Part shown: in pieces, positions 1-11,225 of the stretch
Numbering within the stretch: the first letter of the stretch is position 1
How the letters are laid out: each line of letters opens with the position of its first letter
Assembly (NCBI GenBank): GCA_000149265.1
Contig: CH003024.1
Location: forward strand, 1,442,609-1,506,608
Reading direction: 5' to 3'
Length of the DNA: 64,000 nucleotides
Source of the DNA: Ciona savignyi
Lineage: Eukaryota; Chordata; Ascidiacea; Phlebobranchia; Cionidae
Position numbers and translations under genes: made by a program
The notes under the pieces: generated by a model
The model's input: only the letters and a program-made list of their open reading frames with translations
What the model was told of the DNA's origin: nothing
Database searches by the model: none

Positions 1-80
1 TGATTTTTTAACTTTTTTAATATTTTCTACTTTTTTTAAATTTCTAAAAATAATTCCATCCCCCCCTCACTTCCCACCAG

Positions 81-1599
81 CCGACCACTGAGTCTTCCAT
101 CCTCCCCGGCGACCCCGGGTCACAGGAGGACGTCCTGTTGTCCCAGCAGCCCCTGGCCCTCGGGTACATGGTGTCCACCGCGCCACCCGGCCCTCTGCCC
201 GCGTGGTTCTGGTCGACGTGTCCGTACGCCAAGAATCGATGTCCGGTGTTCCTGCGATCTGCACTGCACATACAAAGTGGGTGAATAAGTAGGGGGTTTG
301 TTTTTAAGCATGGGGTTTGAGTAGTGGGGTTAAGTTTACCCATCTGTGTCACAATCTCTGTCTTTGTTGTATCATCGGCATTACATATTTAAAGTGGGTT
401 TTATTATAGTGGACTCTTGGGTTTTGAAAAATGGAGCTTTATAGTCATTTTTTAGAGTTGGGACTCGTGTTTGTTTAAAGTTGGTTTTAGAGTCTATACC
501 ATCTTCGCACTACATTTCAGGAAGATACCTAGATTCAATACCACTGTGACTGTGTCGTATATTAAATATTTTTACACACAGTGCTGGCAAATTTTATCGT
601 ATCGTTTTAAACCGCTGTGATGTTGCGTGGTTGATGCGAATAAAAGTACTTTAACCTATGCACCTTATTTTGTTGGATATTATCCGTTAATTTTATTTTT
701 TGGATTCTGCTAATTTAAAGTTCAATCCATCTATTTGACCGAATATTTTCTTTCACAGCGAGTGTGAATGATGCCACAACCCATCAAGGATCGATTGAGG
801 GGAACCACCCTCTGGACTCGAACAAAACGGCCGTCGTATTACGGTGAGTTGGGGACTACGTTGTTATTATAATGTATTGGTAATCAGTGGTTACTTTGGA
901 CGACTTTAGATCCCTCACGGTTGCAACAGTGTAAAATTGCTTGCTCAGGTGCAAAGTAATACAGCTCATTTTGATCCTATGATGGGCTAGTTGCTAAGAC
1001 CGTTTTTTTCTCTAATGGAACGGTATATGGTCTTGTCAATTCTGCCACACGACTAGCTAAAACTTTTTTTATTTTTTTAATTTTTTTCCCGGGCTTAGTT
1101 TCGAACCCATAATGAGTTCGTTTCTAAGACCGTTTTTACGATAAGTCGGTATATGTATCGGTCGCGTTAACCATTCTGCCACACTTTGCTAAAACTCAAT
1201 TTCTTCTTTTTTTATATCACTTTGTATTTATTTTTGTTTAAATATTTAAACAAATCTATAACTTTTGCACTTTTTAAAGATATCCATACCTTTTGCACTA
1301 ATAATTAAAAAGAAATGCATAAAACTTTTTTTTTTAAGCTAAGTTTCGAACCCATGATGGGCTCGTCACTAGGACCGTTTTTTTTGTATAAGAGTCGGTA
1401 TATGTTTCGGTCGCGTTAACCATTCTGCCACACGACTTGCTAAAACTCCTTTCTCCTTACCAGGTTCGTCTTGGAGAACTACAACGCCCTCTCGTGGCTG
1501 ACCACCGACCCAGTGACGAAAGGTCGACGATCGTGTCTCCCCGTTCATTGTCTCTCTCTCATGCAGCTATACCACACAGTGCGGAATCTGCTCGGCTGA
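81..1599 (+). CDS. MED13: MED13/MED13L, C-terminal end (last three exons, partial)
   Basis: MED13 links the CDK8 kinase module to the core Mediator complex in the nucleus. Three exons are seen: 81-276, 759-843 and 1464-1599, with the stop at 1597-1599. Phases match across both introns (phase 1, then phase 2) and all ends are GT/AG. The translation has the family's C-terminal blocks in order: [16 protein letters not shown], then a Trp-Phe-Trp stretch with CPYAKNRCP, then HPLDSN, then [16 protein letters not shown] and [16 protein letters not shown] just before the stop. These agree closely with the remembered vertebrate MED13 tail ([26 protein letters not shown]). About 138 residues are visible. 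The rest of this protein, usually about 2000 residues, lies left of the window. MED13 and MED13L cannot be told apart from this end; a tunicate probably has a single gene. Confidence 0.93.
960..1440 (-). repeat. Three SINE-B copies in the last MED13 intron
   Basis: Three similar units lie at about 960-1055, 1090-1190 and 1335-1440, all in the same orientation. Each reads, on the minus strand, a tRNA-like A box (GGCCGAATGGTTAACGCG type) followed about 60 bases later by a B box (GGGTTCGAAAC type). The copies differ from each other, so they are separate old insertions and not a fresh tandem duplication. Confidence 0.7.
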
Positions 1600-2204
1600 G
1601 CCCTTTGCACACGTCATCGTCGTCGCACTTCGTCGCCGAGCGGTTTGGTCCGTCGCGGTATCGGTGGGGGAGCCCCGAAACCGATAACGCTCGTCGCCTT
1701 CCAAGCCTCACCGAGTTCTTTTTTATATCTTTCCTTTATTTCCAATGCAATACGCGCGCGGCGGCACGGATGAAATTTATCAAAGCCTTTGAGCCGTTCG
1801 CACATACGGACGTGGTCGGACGTCGTCGGACGGACGCTGCTGGCATACTGCGTGCAATACGAACATAGGCGTGTTCTATGAGAACACCGCCACGTATACC
1901 ATCCTCATCTTACGGAGTGTAGTCCTCATTCCAATTCTTCCGCGGGTTCCACTGCCTGTACGCCGAAGCGAATCGCTTTTTTCTTTTTTTGTTTCAATGA
2001 AATAATCGTCGTCGTTCAAAAATGAGCGCCTTTTTCCTTTTTTTTTCTCTCTCTCGAACGTTCGCAAAATAGACGCCGCGCATAGGTCCGCCACAGCTGA
2101 TTCGTCCAGCTTTTATTCTAGTACATTCGATGGTTTCTTGTTGACTTTTTTTGGTGGCTCGATAACCATGGCCTTTTGTATATAATTATGTCCCGACAAG
2201 AGTA

Positions 2205-2210
2205 AATAAA
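2205..2210 (+). terminator. AATAAA poly(A) signal, likely MED13
   Basis: This AATAAA lies about 600 bases after the MED13 stop, before the next repeat begins. The 3'UTR would therefore be 1600 to about 2225. It is the first canonical signal on this strand after the stop. Confidence 0.6.
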
Positions 2211-2304
2211 CGAACTCGTCTTTCCAATGCAACCTAGAGCTTGAGGAGGCACTGTGTTTGATGTATTGACCAGTTACAACCAGAATATTCTGTGTTAGTC
2301 TTGA

Positions 2305-2905
2305 ATTAGTTTATGTTTGGCCGAATAGCTTGGTTGATTAGTGCGTCGCATTTTTGCCTGAGGGATGTAGGTTTGAAACTGGCCTCTTGCTAGTCGGCTG
2401 TGACCTTGGATAACTGATTAGTCTGGTGGATTAGTGCGTCGCCTTTCAACCAAATGGTTGCAGATTAGAAACTGGTCGCATGTTAGTCGGTTGTGTCCTT
2501 GGTCAAGGCACTTAAAGGACCTTGACTGAACCCAGCGGATTATTAAGTTTAACTGAAACTAAAGAAATGTTTTAATCTTACACAGGTAAATTATACAATT
2601 GCGGAAATCGCCCAAATTTAGTGGATAGATTGGTTGTATTAAAATTAAAGGAACGTCTCAATCTTTGTAAACATTCACTGGTTTTAAGAAACTGTATTGA
2701 CGAGTTACACTCGGGGTATCCATTTTACTAATTGAAATGGTTTATGTTTGGACGAATAGCTTGGTGGATTAGTGCGTCACCTTTTAGCCTAAAGATTCGA
2801 AGCTGGTCGCTTGCACGGAGGTTGTCCCCTTGCACAAGATATCCCCTGAAACAAGTACATTGGGTTCTGCTATAACTGAAATACGCTTTATCATACATAA
2901 CACAC
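2305..2905 (+). repeat. SINE-A copies downstream of MED13
   Basis: Heads with the pol III-like A box TGGATTAGTGCGTCGCC occur near 2330, 2430 and 2770, each followed by a decayed B box and the family block around CTTGGTCAAGGCACTTAA. At 2330-2560 a second head is inserted in, or joined to, the first. All are diverged and truncated. Confidence 0.65.
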
Positions 2906-3928
2906 ATCCATAACTCAGGTAAGAACGTACGTTACATGAGGCATCTGATGATGATTCTTGGTATAACGCCCCTTTCCAATTCCCCTTTTTAAACACGCAC
3001 CACACAGTTGACATCGGCAGCCCAAACGCAGTATATCAAGTATATTGTACACTTTCCAGTTTCCACCGCATTTACATGCCCAGATAATTTACTTGCAAAG
3101 CGATGGAAAGTTTGAACTAGATCATCGATATTCTTTTATTTTTAAAGTAATGATGGGATCGTCACTATAGGCTTGTTTTTTAAACTATATATATATGTGC
3201 ATGAATCATTCGCGCTAGTTAAACATTTGGGCACACGGCCGTTCGTTACCAGGGGGCATTCTGTAAATAAGAACAGAATAGAAAGTAAAAACAACATAAA
3301 TGGCTAACGCAGCGTTGCACAAAATAATGGGGTCGATTCCAGCTTCTATTCAGTTGTGGCTTTAGGTAAGGACAAGGTCGTTGCCTGATCTAGCGATTCT
3401 GGAAGGTTAAAAAACAGCAGCAATATCTCCCTATCCTATAGGACACATTGCAATTTTTCCGTAATCCGATGGTCATTTCACTGCATACTACACCTGTTTG
3501 TCCAAATTAAAAAAAATCCGTTAAACTTTAGGCACTAATCATATTCTTATAACACGTATATAAAAATAAGCAGATTCAATATATTAGAGCTTAGTTCATT
3601 TTTACTTGTTTTAAAGAGCAGTAATCCTTTATTTCTGTATGAGATAATAATCCGTCGTCGTTCTATTGATGAAGCCGTCGAGGCGTCGGAGTTAAGACGA
3701 GTAATTACACAGTAGTGAACAAACACAAACAATACTAAGACAACCAGGTGCCCACTATCGGCGTTAACAATAGAACGCTCGAACATTATTACACAACAAA
3801 GAGCGACACGCGCCAAGAAATCGAGAACCTGTAAGTGCAAGTGTCGTCAAGAAGTTGCGCAGAAAAAAGGCGCGAGAAAGATTATTTCAAGCCGAACTCG
3901 GAGAGAAAACTCATCATTTTAACTCAAG
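2906..3928. other. Spacer and probable promoter/5'UTR of the VWC gene
   Basis: No exon or clear repeat is visible from 2906 to about 3700. From about 3640 the base composition becomes less AT-rich and no SINE is present. The last 250 bases before the ATG at 3929 are the likely 5'UTR and proximal promoter. No TATA box at a convincing distance was seen. Confidence 0.35.
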
Positions 3929-6900
3929 ATGAATACGTTTACTTACAGCTTTCTACTGCTGCTAAGTGTTAACCAATGTAAGGCGAGATCACTAAGAGGT
4001 ATATTGAAGGTTATAATGTAGTTGTAAGTTTTCAAAAAATATCATTCATTAGAAATTAGTTGTAAGTTTTCAAAAATTATCATTCATTAGAAATTAGTTG
4101 TAAGTTTTCAAAAATTATCATTTCTTAAAAAAATTAGTTGTAAGTTTTCCAAAATTATCATTCATTAGAAATTAGTTGTAAGCTTTCCAATATTATCATT
4201 CATTAAAAAATTAGTTGTAAGTTTTTCAAAATTATCAATCAATATTTTTAGAGGAGGGGTGTTATGACGACGATTTGATGAAATCTCCAGGGGATGTTTG
4301 GAGAAAATCGACAACAAGTTTCGGTGATTCGTATTGTGTTGAATGTGAATGCAGTTGGGTAAGTTTAACTTGTTTCTACAGAAAGTAGACTATTTCCAAA
4401 ACACGAAGGGAAAACTAAAAATATAGATAGAACACTCATGATTATTGCCCAAGAATGGAAATTGTAAAAGAGTTATAGCACAGGCAATATTATTACGTCT
4501 TGCGCACAGTCGAGTTACCGGGCTATTGCAGTGTGTTAAATATAATTAAAAAAATGCTTGATTAAATTTTGAGCAACTCTAAATACTTCCTAAAATTGCA
4601 CAGTCGGTTAGCTTGGTGTGGTTGAGATCCCCTCACTTTACCGCTGTATTTCTAGACGTGTGAGTAAACCGGTCGACATCAGCTAATTTATGCTTTTTTT
4701 TAAGTCTAACAAAGTTTCCCCATCTTAAGTGTTAGCTTTTTAAGGCCACGCATTCTCCTAAACTACTTTCCGTAAATATTCGTTGCGCTTTATAACACAC
4801 TCTTTTTACAGCTTTATATTATTTGATTTTAATAATTTCCAAATTATTTGCTATATTTAATGTTTTTTAACTGCCTGTTTAATAGACTTTGTTTTATCGC
4901 TTTTTCCTGTTCCTTTATTTGTTTTGTTTGCTGATATTTAACACCGGATACTAGTTTTATGTTGGTGCAAATAATACTAATCATATTGGCGTTATATATT
5001 TATGTCCGGTCGTGTGGCCGAATGGTTAACGTGGCCAATACATATACCAATTCTTGTACAAAAAAACGGTCCTAGTAACGATACTGAAAAAAAACGTTAT
5101 GTTTTAGTTCGGAAAAATGGAATGCAACACTTTGCCGTGCTCGACCGAGTGCAGCGGGGAACAAGATTGTTGTCAGTCCTGCGACTCCCCCCGCCCTCTT
5201 CGTGTCTCTCGATCTTCTGTGGCGACCAAGACGAAGTTTAATCGTCGGCGCCAGTCGCCCGACCCAATTCTAGAAGTTGGCCGACAAATTTCCAATGGTG
5301 ATGTCATGGAAGGAGATTTCGGGATGTTTCTGGCGGGTTCGGAAATCATCTCAAGAGTTCCGAAGAAGAATGGCTGCTTTTCGGAGTCGAGATTCCGTCA
5401 AAATGGAGAAGTTTTCCCGATGGGCGTTTCAAACATGTACCAAGCTACATGCTCTATGTGTGCCTGTGTGGTAAGTTTATTTAAATGAACAGGATATTAT
5501 CTAAACGTATTCGCAAAGTAATTAGACGATTACCCAGTCTGATAACCATTTATTTATTTTCCCACTCACAGGAATAAATATAAATATCCAATCTTATTTC
5601 GAGAAACTAGTCTATAATTTCAACATTTTCAACAGAGAGTAGCGCTATTATATAAGATAGCCGGCTGATTGTCGTCTTAGTTTATTCTTATATTCAAACA
5701 TTGCGCATTTCTCAGGATGGAAATGTGTACTGTCGAACAAAAACATGCGGCCCTTTCCGTTGTCCCCGGCCTGTTTCCAGTAGTAACGATTGCTGTCTTG
5801 TTTGTCCGACTGAAGATACAGCCATGACAGTATCCCGCCCGACTGCCCCAACTCGGTTGAGTTGTAAATCCGGTGAAACTGTACACGAGAGTGGAGCAGT
5901 GTGGAAACCCAATGTTCCGTCCATGAGCAACGCGTGTGTGCAATGCTCGTGCGAGGTGAGTGTATATGTAGTGCTCGTGCGAGGTGATTGGATAAGTATA
6001 AACGGTGATGACACTAAATTTTCATGGCCATCATGGTTACGAAACTTAGCTCGGTATAATGTGTAGCGTAATGGTTAGCATGGTCAATATTATATAACGC
6101 CCTCTATATTAAAAACGGCGTTATTAACGAAATTATCACTGTTTGAAACTTTAAAAAAAAGTATGATCTAAGTTTAAGAAGAGGGCGAATGGTTAACGTG
6201 ATCGATTCATAGAAACCATTTGTGGTAAAAAAACATCCCGTTGTCTTACTCTGTTATTTATTCAAAGTTGTTATAATTTTTTTCTTTTATTTCCTTTGTT
6301 GATTCTAGATCTCTTTATCTGTGAACTAACTATTAAAATATGTTTTAATGTTACAGAACGGGGATATAAGATGTCGGATTCCGAAATGTCCCGAAGTTAA
6401 ATGCGCCTATCCGATTCTTCCCGAAGATAGATGCTGCAGAGTTTGTCCCACGACCACGTCTCCACCACGTACCACCTCTACACCGCCACCTAGCGCTTGC
6501 GAAGGCGAGCTTCAGCTGTCCCAATTTATCCCGATACCGGGGACTCCCCAGGAGCACCAGATTGATTTCAGCTTTCGTCTGAACAAGACTTACAACTCGA
6601 CTGTCCCGTCACTTCCGGTTGGAATCGTAATATCCGTCAAGCTCCCGCGGACCTTTCTCGTCTATGATTGGATGATTGATTCGGGTAAGGATGGGTTTAC
6701 TGGAATTATTGTTTAGCTCATTGGGCAGTAATTTGCACAAAAATGTTCTAAGTCACGCTTTGTTGTTGGTTCGAAACTTGGACCGGTAAATAAATCTTGC
6801 TGAATGGCCAGGTGGATAAAAACTAATAGGAGGAAAAGAGGGAAATGGGAAAGAATGACAATTGCATAGTAAAATAAAGATTCTGACATTCAGGTCCAAG

Positions 6901-8018
6901 TGATTGGGTTTAAGTTGGCGTTGGTTCTGATATTAAGACTAGTGTTTGGAGCAGGGTTAAGTAATTTCCATAGTTTTAGTAAGCAGTTTTCCTTTTTCCC
7001 TGTTTCCTTCTTTTAGTGTTGCCCGTCGGATGGTCGCCGAAAAGTCATCACGATCGATTAATTTACCTAATTCTATAAAAATATATCTTACCAACGAGTC
7101 TATCATGGGTTCGTAACTTAACCAGTAAAAATTATTGTAATTTTCAAATTGATGTAACAGAACTAACACGATCAATTTATATAGTCGGGTAAAAAAGAAT
7201 GTATTCTGTCAACCAATATAAATCGACGGTTCGATTTTTAATTTGTTTCATTTTGTTTCAGGAGATAAGCGGCGGCAAGTTTTGAACGTGCGACCTACGG
7301 TTTTTCAAAAGTATTCCGCAACACGCAATCATCTTGGTTCATTTCAAACGGTTGGATATATAACTAAAAGTAAGTGATGTGTATTGTATTGTATTTAAAA
7401 TTTGAAATCCAGCCATTTATCACCGAATATTTGGCCCTATCCAAGGTTCGAACTTCGAACCCATGTAAGGCTAGGTTCTAAGACCGATTTGTTCATTAAT
7501 ATGTGTATCATTGGCGTTAAGAACTTGGCCATGGCCGCACTATTTAACGAATAAAGTTTGGCCCAATCGCTTGGCGGTTTAAAACATCGCATTCTCGTGG
7601 ATGGGTTGCAGGTTTTTAGCCCAGAAAATTAAAAATACAAAAGGAAGAATATCATCCTGGCAATTCTCAAATTACCTTGCGCCTATCATCGGGTAACCGG
7701 AGCTACTGTTTTTTTTGTTTTGTTTTAACCGAGCCAAGTTTCGAACCCATGATGCGATCGTTACTCGGACCGTTTTTTATTGTAGTCGGTATATGTATCG
7801 GTAACGTTAACCACTTACCCACACGGCCGTATTAAGTGGTGAAAAACGATAAACATGAATACCCAACATAACTGACACCCATCCTAACCACAGAACGACT
7901 GGAAAACTTTCGCCGCAAGGAGTCGCGCTGGAGCAAACACTGTCGAAAAAGATGCTCGGATCGTTTAAAACGAATCCTGAACGCGCTGGCCTCAAAGAGA
8001 GCACCTTGCAAAGTGTGA
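3929..8018 (+). CDS. Secreted three-VWC protein, chordin-like (CHRDL-type)
   Basis: Seven exons: 3929-3998, 4252-4358, 5108-5470, 5716-5955, 6357-6684, 7262-7369 and 7894-8018, giving 446 residues with continuous phases. The start has a signal peptide (MNTFTYSFLLLLSVNQCKA). Three von Willebrand factor C domains follow at about 27-84, 149-210 and 230-290. Each has ten cysteines, with the CxxCxC and CCxxC signatures. Residues 291-446 hold a Thr/Pro linker, a Ser/Thr-rich segment and a basic C-terminal region around CRKRCSDRLKR. In chordin-like proteins VWC domains bind BMP ligands outside the cell, and CHRDL1/2 have three VWCs in about 430-450 residues, so size and plan fit. The C-terminal region was not matched to CHRDL by memory, so another VWC secreted protein is possible. 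The VWC call is firm; the orthology is not. Confidence 0.75.
4020..4245 (+). repeat. Minisatellite of about 38 bp in intron 1 of the VWC gene
   Basis: About six units run from just after the exon 1 donor to just before exon 2. Each unit carries AGTTGTAAGTTTTC followed by an AT-rich stretch around ATTATCATTCATTA. Every unit contains the perfect donor-like hexamer GTAAGT. Confidence 0.85.
5003..5100 (+). repeat. SINE-B copy, well preserved, next to exon 3 of the VWC gene
   Basis: Type copy for the family in this orientation. It has the A box GTGTGGCCGAATGGTTAACG and a middle with a run of A and CGGTCCTAGTAACGA, then loses the B box. The A box resembles a Leu/Ser-type tRNA (TGGCCGA-GGTTAA). This is a pol III-derived SINE, about 100-110 bp when complete. 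It resembles the tRNA-like SINEs reported from Ciona, but the name was not checked. Confidence 0.75.
6820..7030. mobile_element. Foldback MITE copy (VWC gene intron 5)
   Basis: The left arm has GAGGAAAAGAGGGAAATGGG and the right arm, near 6985-7025, has the inverted version ending in CTTTTAGTGTTGCC. The two arms can pair. No transposase is present. Confidence 0.65.
7730..7830 (-). repeat. SINE-B copy in intron 6 of the VWC gene
   Basis: Reads AAGTTTCGAACCCATGATG at the left and GGTAACGTTAACCA with ACACGGCCG at the right, the reverse complement of the family. A more decayed relative lies at 7440-7540. Confidence 0.75.
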
Positions 8019-8589
8019 CAACTGTTGAGTTGATTCTGCGAAACAACCCAAAGAAAACGGGTCGTGAAAGACCACAGAAGACGAAAAAGACCATCATCAT
8101 TACTGAGCAGAATTTCGCTCAAAAACATTTTTACATATAATACGAAAAGCGAAAAAGTTGGACACAGTATTTTATTACGGTTACAAAATCTTTCCTATTA
8201 ACAATGCTGTTAGTTCCATATCTTCGTCTTTTAGTAGTGCTCGTTTTAACGCCACCGTGTGTTATTCGTACTCTCGGAATGTTTGATTTCTTGGTCGTTT
8301 TTATGGGCTGCTTTTGTGAGTGAAGTAACGTGTAAACGGCAGGCGAACTCACTTTGCTATGTTCTTATGTTTTTTGAAGAATGTAGAACAACAAAACTAT
8401 TTTTCTGAAAACGCTTTACGACCCATGCCATCTTATTTTGATACTGTTTTTTTAAGAATTGATTACAAGTGCTGAACACTTTTAGAATCTAAGTCGCGAA
8501 GACTAAATTATTGAATTCTATGTGGTTTGTTCAATACACTAGAGACATTTAAGTAACAAGGTTCAGGTGATTCGCTAAGTACCTTAACC

Positions 8590-8702
8590 ACGGTCGTGTG
8601 GCGGACTGCTTAACGCGACCGATACATATCCCGACTCTTTTTTAAAAAAAACGGTCCTGGTGACGAGGCCATCATTTGTTCGAAACTTCGCACGGTAAAA
8701 AG
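8590..8702 (+). repeat. SINE-B copy, nearly complete
   Basis: Starts at GGTCGTGTGGCGGACTGCTT, keeps ACGCGACCGATACATATCC and the A-run, and ends with TTCGAAACTTCGCACGGTAAAAA. Both box A and box B positions are recognisable. Confidence 0.8.
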
Positions 8703-8739
8703 TATGTACCTTAACCAAGGATATGACCTCAATTTTTAC

Positions 8740-9040
8740 ACAACGCACTTATAGAACGTAGTCCCATTGGTTGTTTTCGACACCACTGGCTTTTACCTGA
8801 CTGTTCACCTCGCAACGTTTTCAACTCCATCATATAACCAATTAAGTTGATCTCTTTGTGTGGCCGTACTTGCGATACGCTAGTCATGGTGTTTAATATA
8901 GTGTTTTCCTGTGTAACAATGGTGGTGATTCCCCAATGTTTGTTTGGTTGAAAGCAGCATGTGCTAGGCTGCACGACGGTGTTCTCGCTTAGCTGTAAAG
9001 TTTTGTAATCGTGGAGCAGAGCTTTGTGAAATAAAGGTGT
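8740..9040 (+). mobile_element. LTR-like dispersed repeat, copy 1
   Basis: A block of about 300 bases ends with TGTGAAATAAAGGTGTTTATTG, an AATAAA placed as in an LTR. A related inverted copy lies at about 32930-33200, sharing GCAGCATGTGCTAGGCTGC and the ATTCCCCAATGTTTGTTT region. No retroviral-type coding sequence flanks it, so it may be a solo LTR or another non-coding element. Confidence 0.5.
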
Positions 9041-9404
9041 TTATTGTGCCTATTTTCTAGGGAAAAGGTTCCAATATACGTATGAGTGGTACCAGATCAA
9101 AATCTTAACAAACAGTTTGGTTGGAGGACTTACACGTGGTGTTGTATGTTTAGTTGTACCTACCGCTGCAAACCGTACAATACGGGTGAACTAAAAGGAG
9201 GGAAGAAGAAGAATGGGAAAAAATAAACGCAAATTGAAGATGTGGGACAATTGGGTTAGTTGTAAGACTAGGGTTAAAGGTAGGTTAAGCTCTGCGACTA
9301 AGGTTATTGTCAGGGTCAGGGACAGGTATGGTTTTTATAAGTTCAGTAACCAGATTCCCTTCGACCCTCTATTCCACCATTTTTATTATTTTTTATTTTT
9401 ACCA

Positions 9405-9510
9405 GGCTAAGTTTCGAACCCAAGATGGCTCGTTACTAAGACCGTTTTATATAATGAGCAATATATATATTAATGATCACGTTATCCATTCGGCCATACA
9501 AACCTTTATT
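9405..9510 (-). repeat. SINE-B copy upstream of the BOK-like gene
   Basis: AAGTTTCGAACCCAAGATGG at the left and CACGTTATCCATTCGGCCATAC at the right identify the reversed element. Confidence 0.75.
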
Positions 9511-9779
9511 GTTACCGCACACATTTGTTATTGACTTATCTGTATGCGCAATGCACTTGAATGGTTCCCCAGTCATTTCAACTCAAACGGTTCGTGCAGA
9601 ATATCACTCATAATTTGTTTCATTAGACAAGGTCTTCAAATGCTAGTTCCATTCATTAGGCTGTCGTTGCTACAATAAGTTACTTTTGTGGAAGTAATAT
9701 TCGAACTGCAATTGATCTCACGTGTGCGTAATGTTATTGATTCGGCTGTATTCGTAGAAAAAAGGATCAATACAATGGA

Positions 9780-9990
9780 TATTAAAAGACAACTCTAAAG
9801 GGTAGGATAGATGGAAAAAGGGAAGAAGGTAAAAGTGTATTATAAGTGCAAAAACTCCAATCTTCACAACAATACCAATCTTCAACCCAATTTATTGCTC
9901 TAAACCCAAGGGCCTAACTTCTCATTCAGAATGTAGTTTTCCTATTTCCCTCAATCCTTCTTTCCTTTTTTTCTTCTTTTCCTCTATAGT
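9780..9990. mobile_element. Foldback MITE copy
   Basis: A purine-rich left arm (GATGGAAAAAGGGAAGAAGG) faces a pyrimidine-rich right arm (TTTTCCTATTTCCCTCAATCC) across about 120 bases. It is diverged; an isolated left arm also occurs near 9195-9220. Confidence 0.55.
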
Positions 9991-10519
9991 AAATCGATTG
10001 AAAGTTAGATTGAACTGAAAGCTCATAGATAGGCAGTGACAAGCGTAGCTTTTTAAACAGATTAAATTTTAAACCGGTAATCGGGGAGGCATTTGTTAAA
10101 GCAAAACATCATAAGCTTTATTGAGAGTAGACATAGGGGAAAATGATGTGGAGTTCCTATTTTTTCCTTCCGAAAATAAATTTCTATCGAATAAGCAAAA
10201 TAAAAGATAGTGCGAGAATTAGGGGTTTCAAATTGCCATAGAATAAGTGCGTTAAACGTGTTTCGTGGTTTATGGTAGGTTTAGACCCCATTTATCTCAG
10301 GCACATTACTTTATAAAGCGTAATGTCGACTTACGTTGTCCCCATGGCCAATTCGCGAAGCCTACTTATTGGTAGAATAATCGTGTTTTATCCGCGTGGA
10401 TCGGAAATCGCAATGGGCGTTATCACACAAGCAATCGCCAGATTACCTTCAGCACGGTTCAGTTATCAAAGCTTTTGAAGTGTGTTTTTATCAGATCGAC
10501 ATGTTTCTACACTTCCAGT

Positions 10520-10625
10520 GAAACCCTTTAATCCCATAGGTCAAGACTCTGTGTCGTAAAGTACCTTGCACAAGGACACGACCGACCTAGCCAGTGGCTG
10601 GTTTCAATGGAACAAGCTTGCGGCT
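10520..10625 (-). repeat. SINE-A fragment
   Basis: Reads AAGTACCTTGCACAAGGACACGACCGACCTAGCCAG, the reverse of the family's middle block, followed by a decayed B box. From 9991 to 10519 no gene or recognisable repeat was found. Confidence 0.55.
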
Positions 10626-11059
10626 AACGGTTTTAAATCTAACAATAATAATACTCATAATACGTTTATTTTCTAATTATTTATCAATCAAGCCAAAAAT
10701 GTTACAGGAAAGGAACAGCGAAAGACATAAGTAGCCTGAGTCAACTGTCCCTAACCGAATGGGTTAACGGACTCGTATAATAATAAAGTAAATCCGGCGT
10801 TAAAATATTTTCCGTTTCTACACAATTGACGCATTATGCGAGATAGGGATGTTATTATCACAGCAGCATTTCGATATATGCTGATTGTACGGTCGTTCGT
10901 TTACAAATAACCGCTTGCACAAAACGTTCTCTTTGATCCAAGGGCACAGGTAATCTATACCACAAAGAGCGACGACACTAAAAAGAGAGAAAAGGGGAGG
11001 AGTAAACTGTTCAATAAAATTACCCAATTATAACTCTTCCCCGATTTTAATTCAACTCC

Positions 11060-11225
11060 CGAAATAAATTCTACGCCAGCTTTATTAATTTATATCCTTT
11101 TTTTAATTGACGTGTTCTAACGACTGTTTGTTTGCCGTCTTTTCCCGTCCCTGTATCGTGATTATATATTAGTTTGCCATTTTTAAAAACTGGGGCAAAA
11201 ATGAATAAACTAAACTAAACTAAAT
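11060..11225 (+). repeat. LINE-like 3' end with ACTAA-rich tail
   Basis: Shares the CGACTGTTTGTTTGCCGTC and CTGGGGCAAAAATGAATAAAC blocks with reversed copies near 45000 and 56500, and ends in repeated ACTAA units. Tandem short-unit tails are typical of non-LTR retrotransposon 3' ends. No reverse transcriptase is present. Other decayed copies lie near 4840-4945, 14740-14900 and 48540-48640. Confidence 0.5.

Noticed and set aside
1437..1868. Plus-strand frame of 143 codons over the MED13 end
   Set aside because: It is a different frame from the MED13 exon 1464-1599, which is fixed by phase and by strong similarity to the family.
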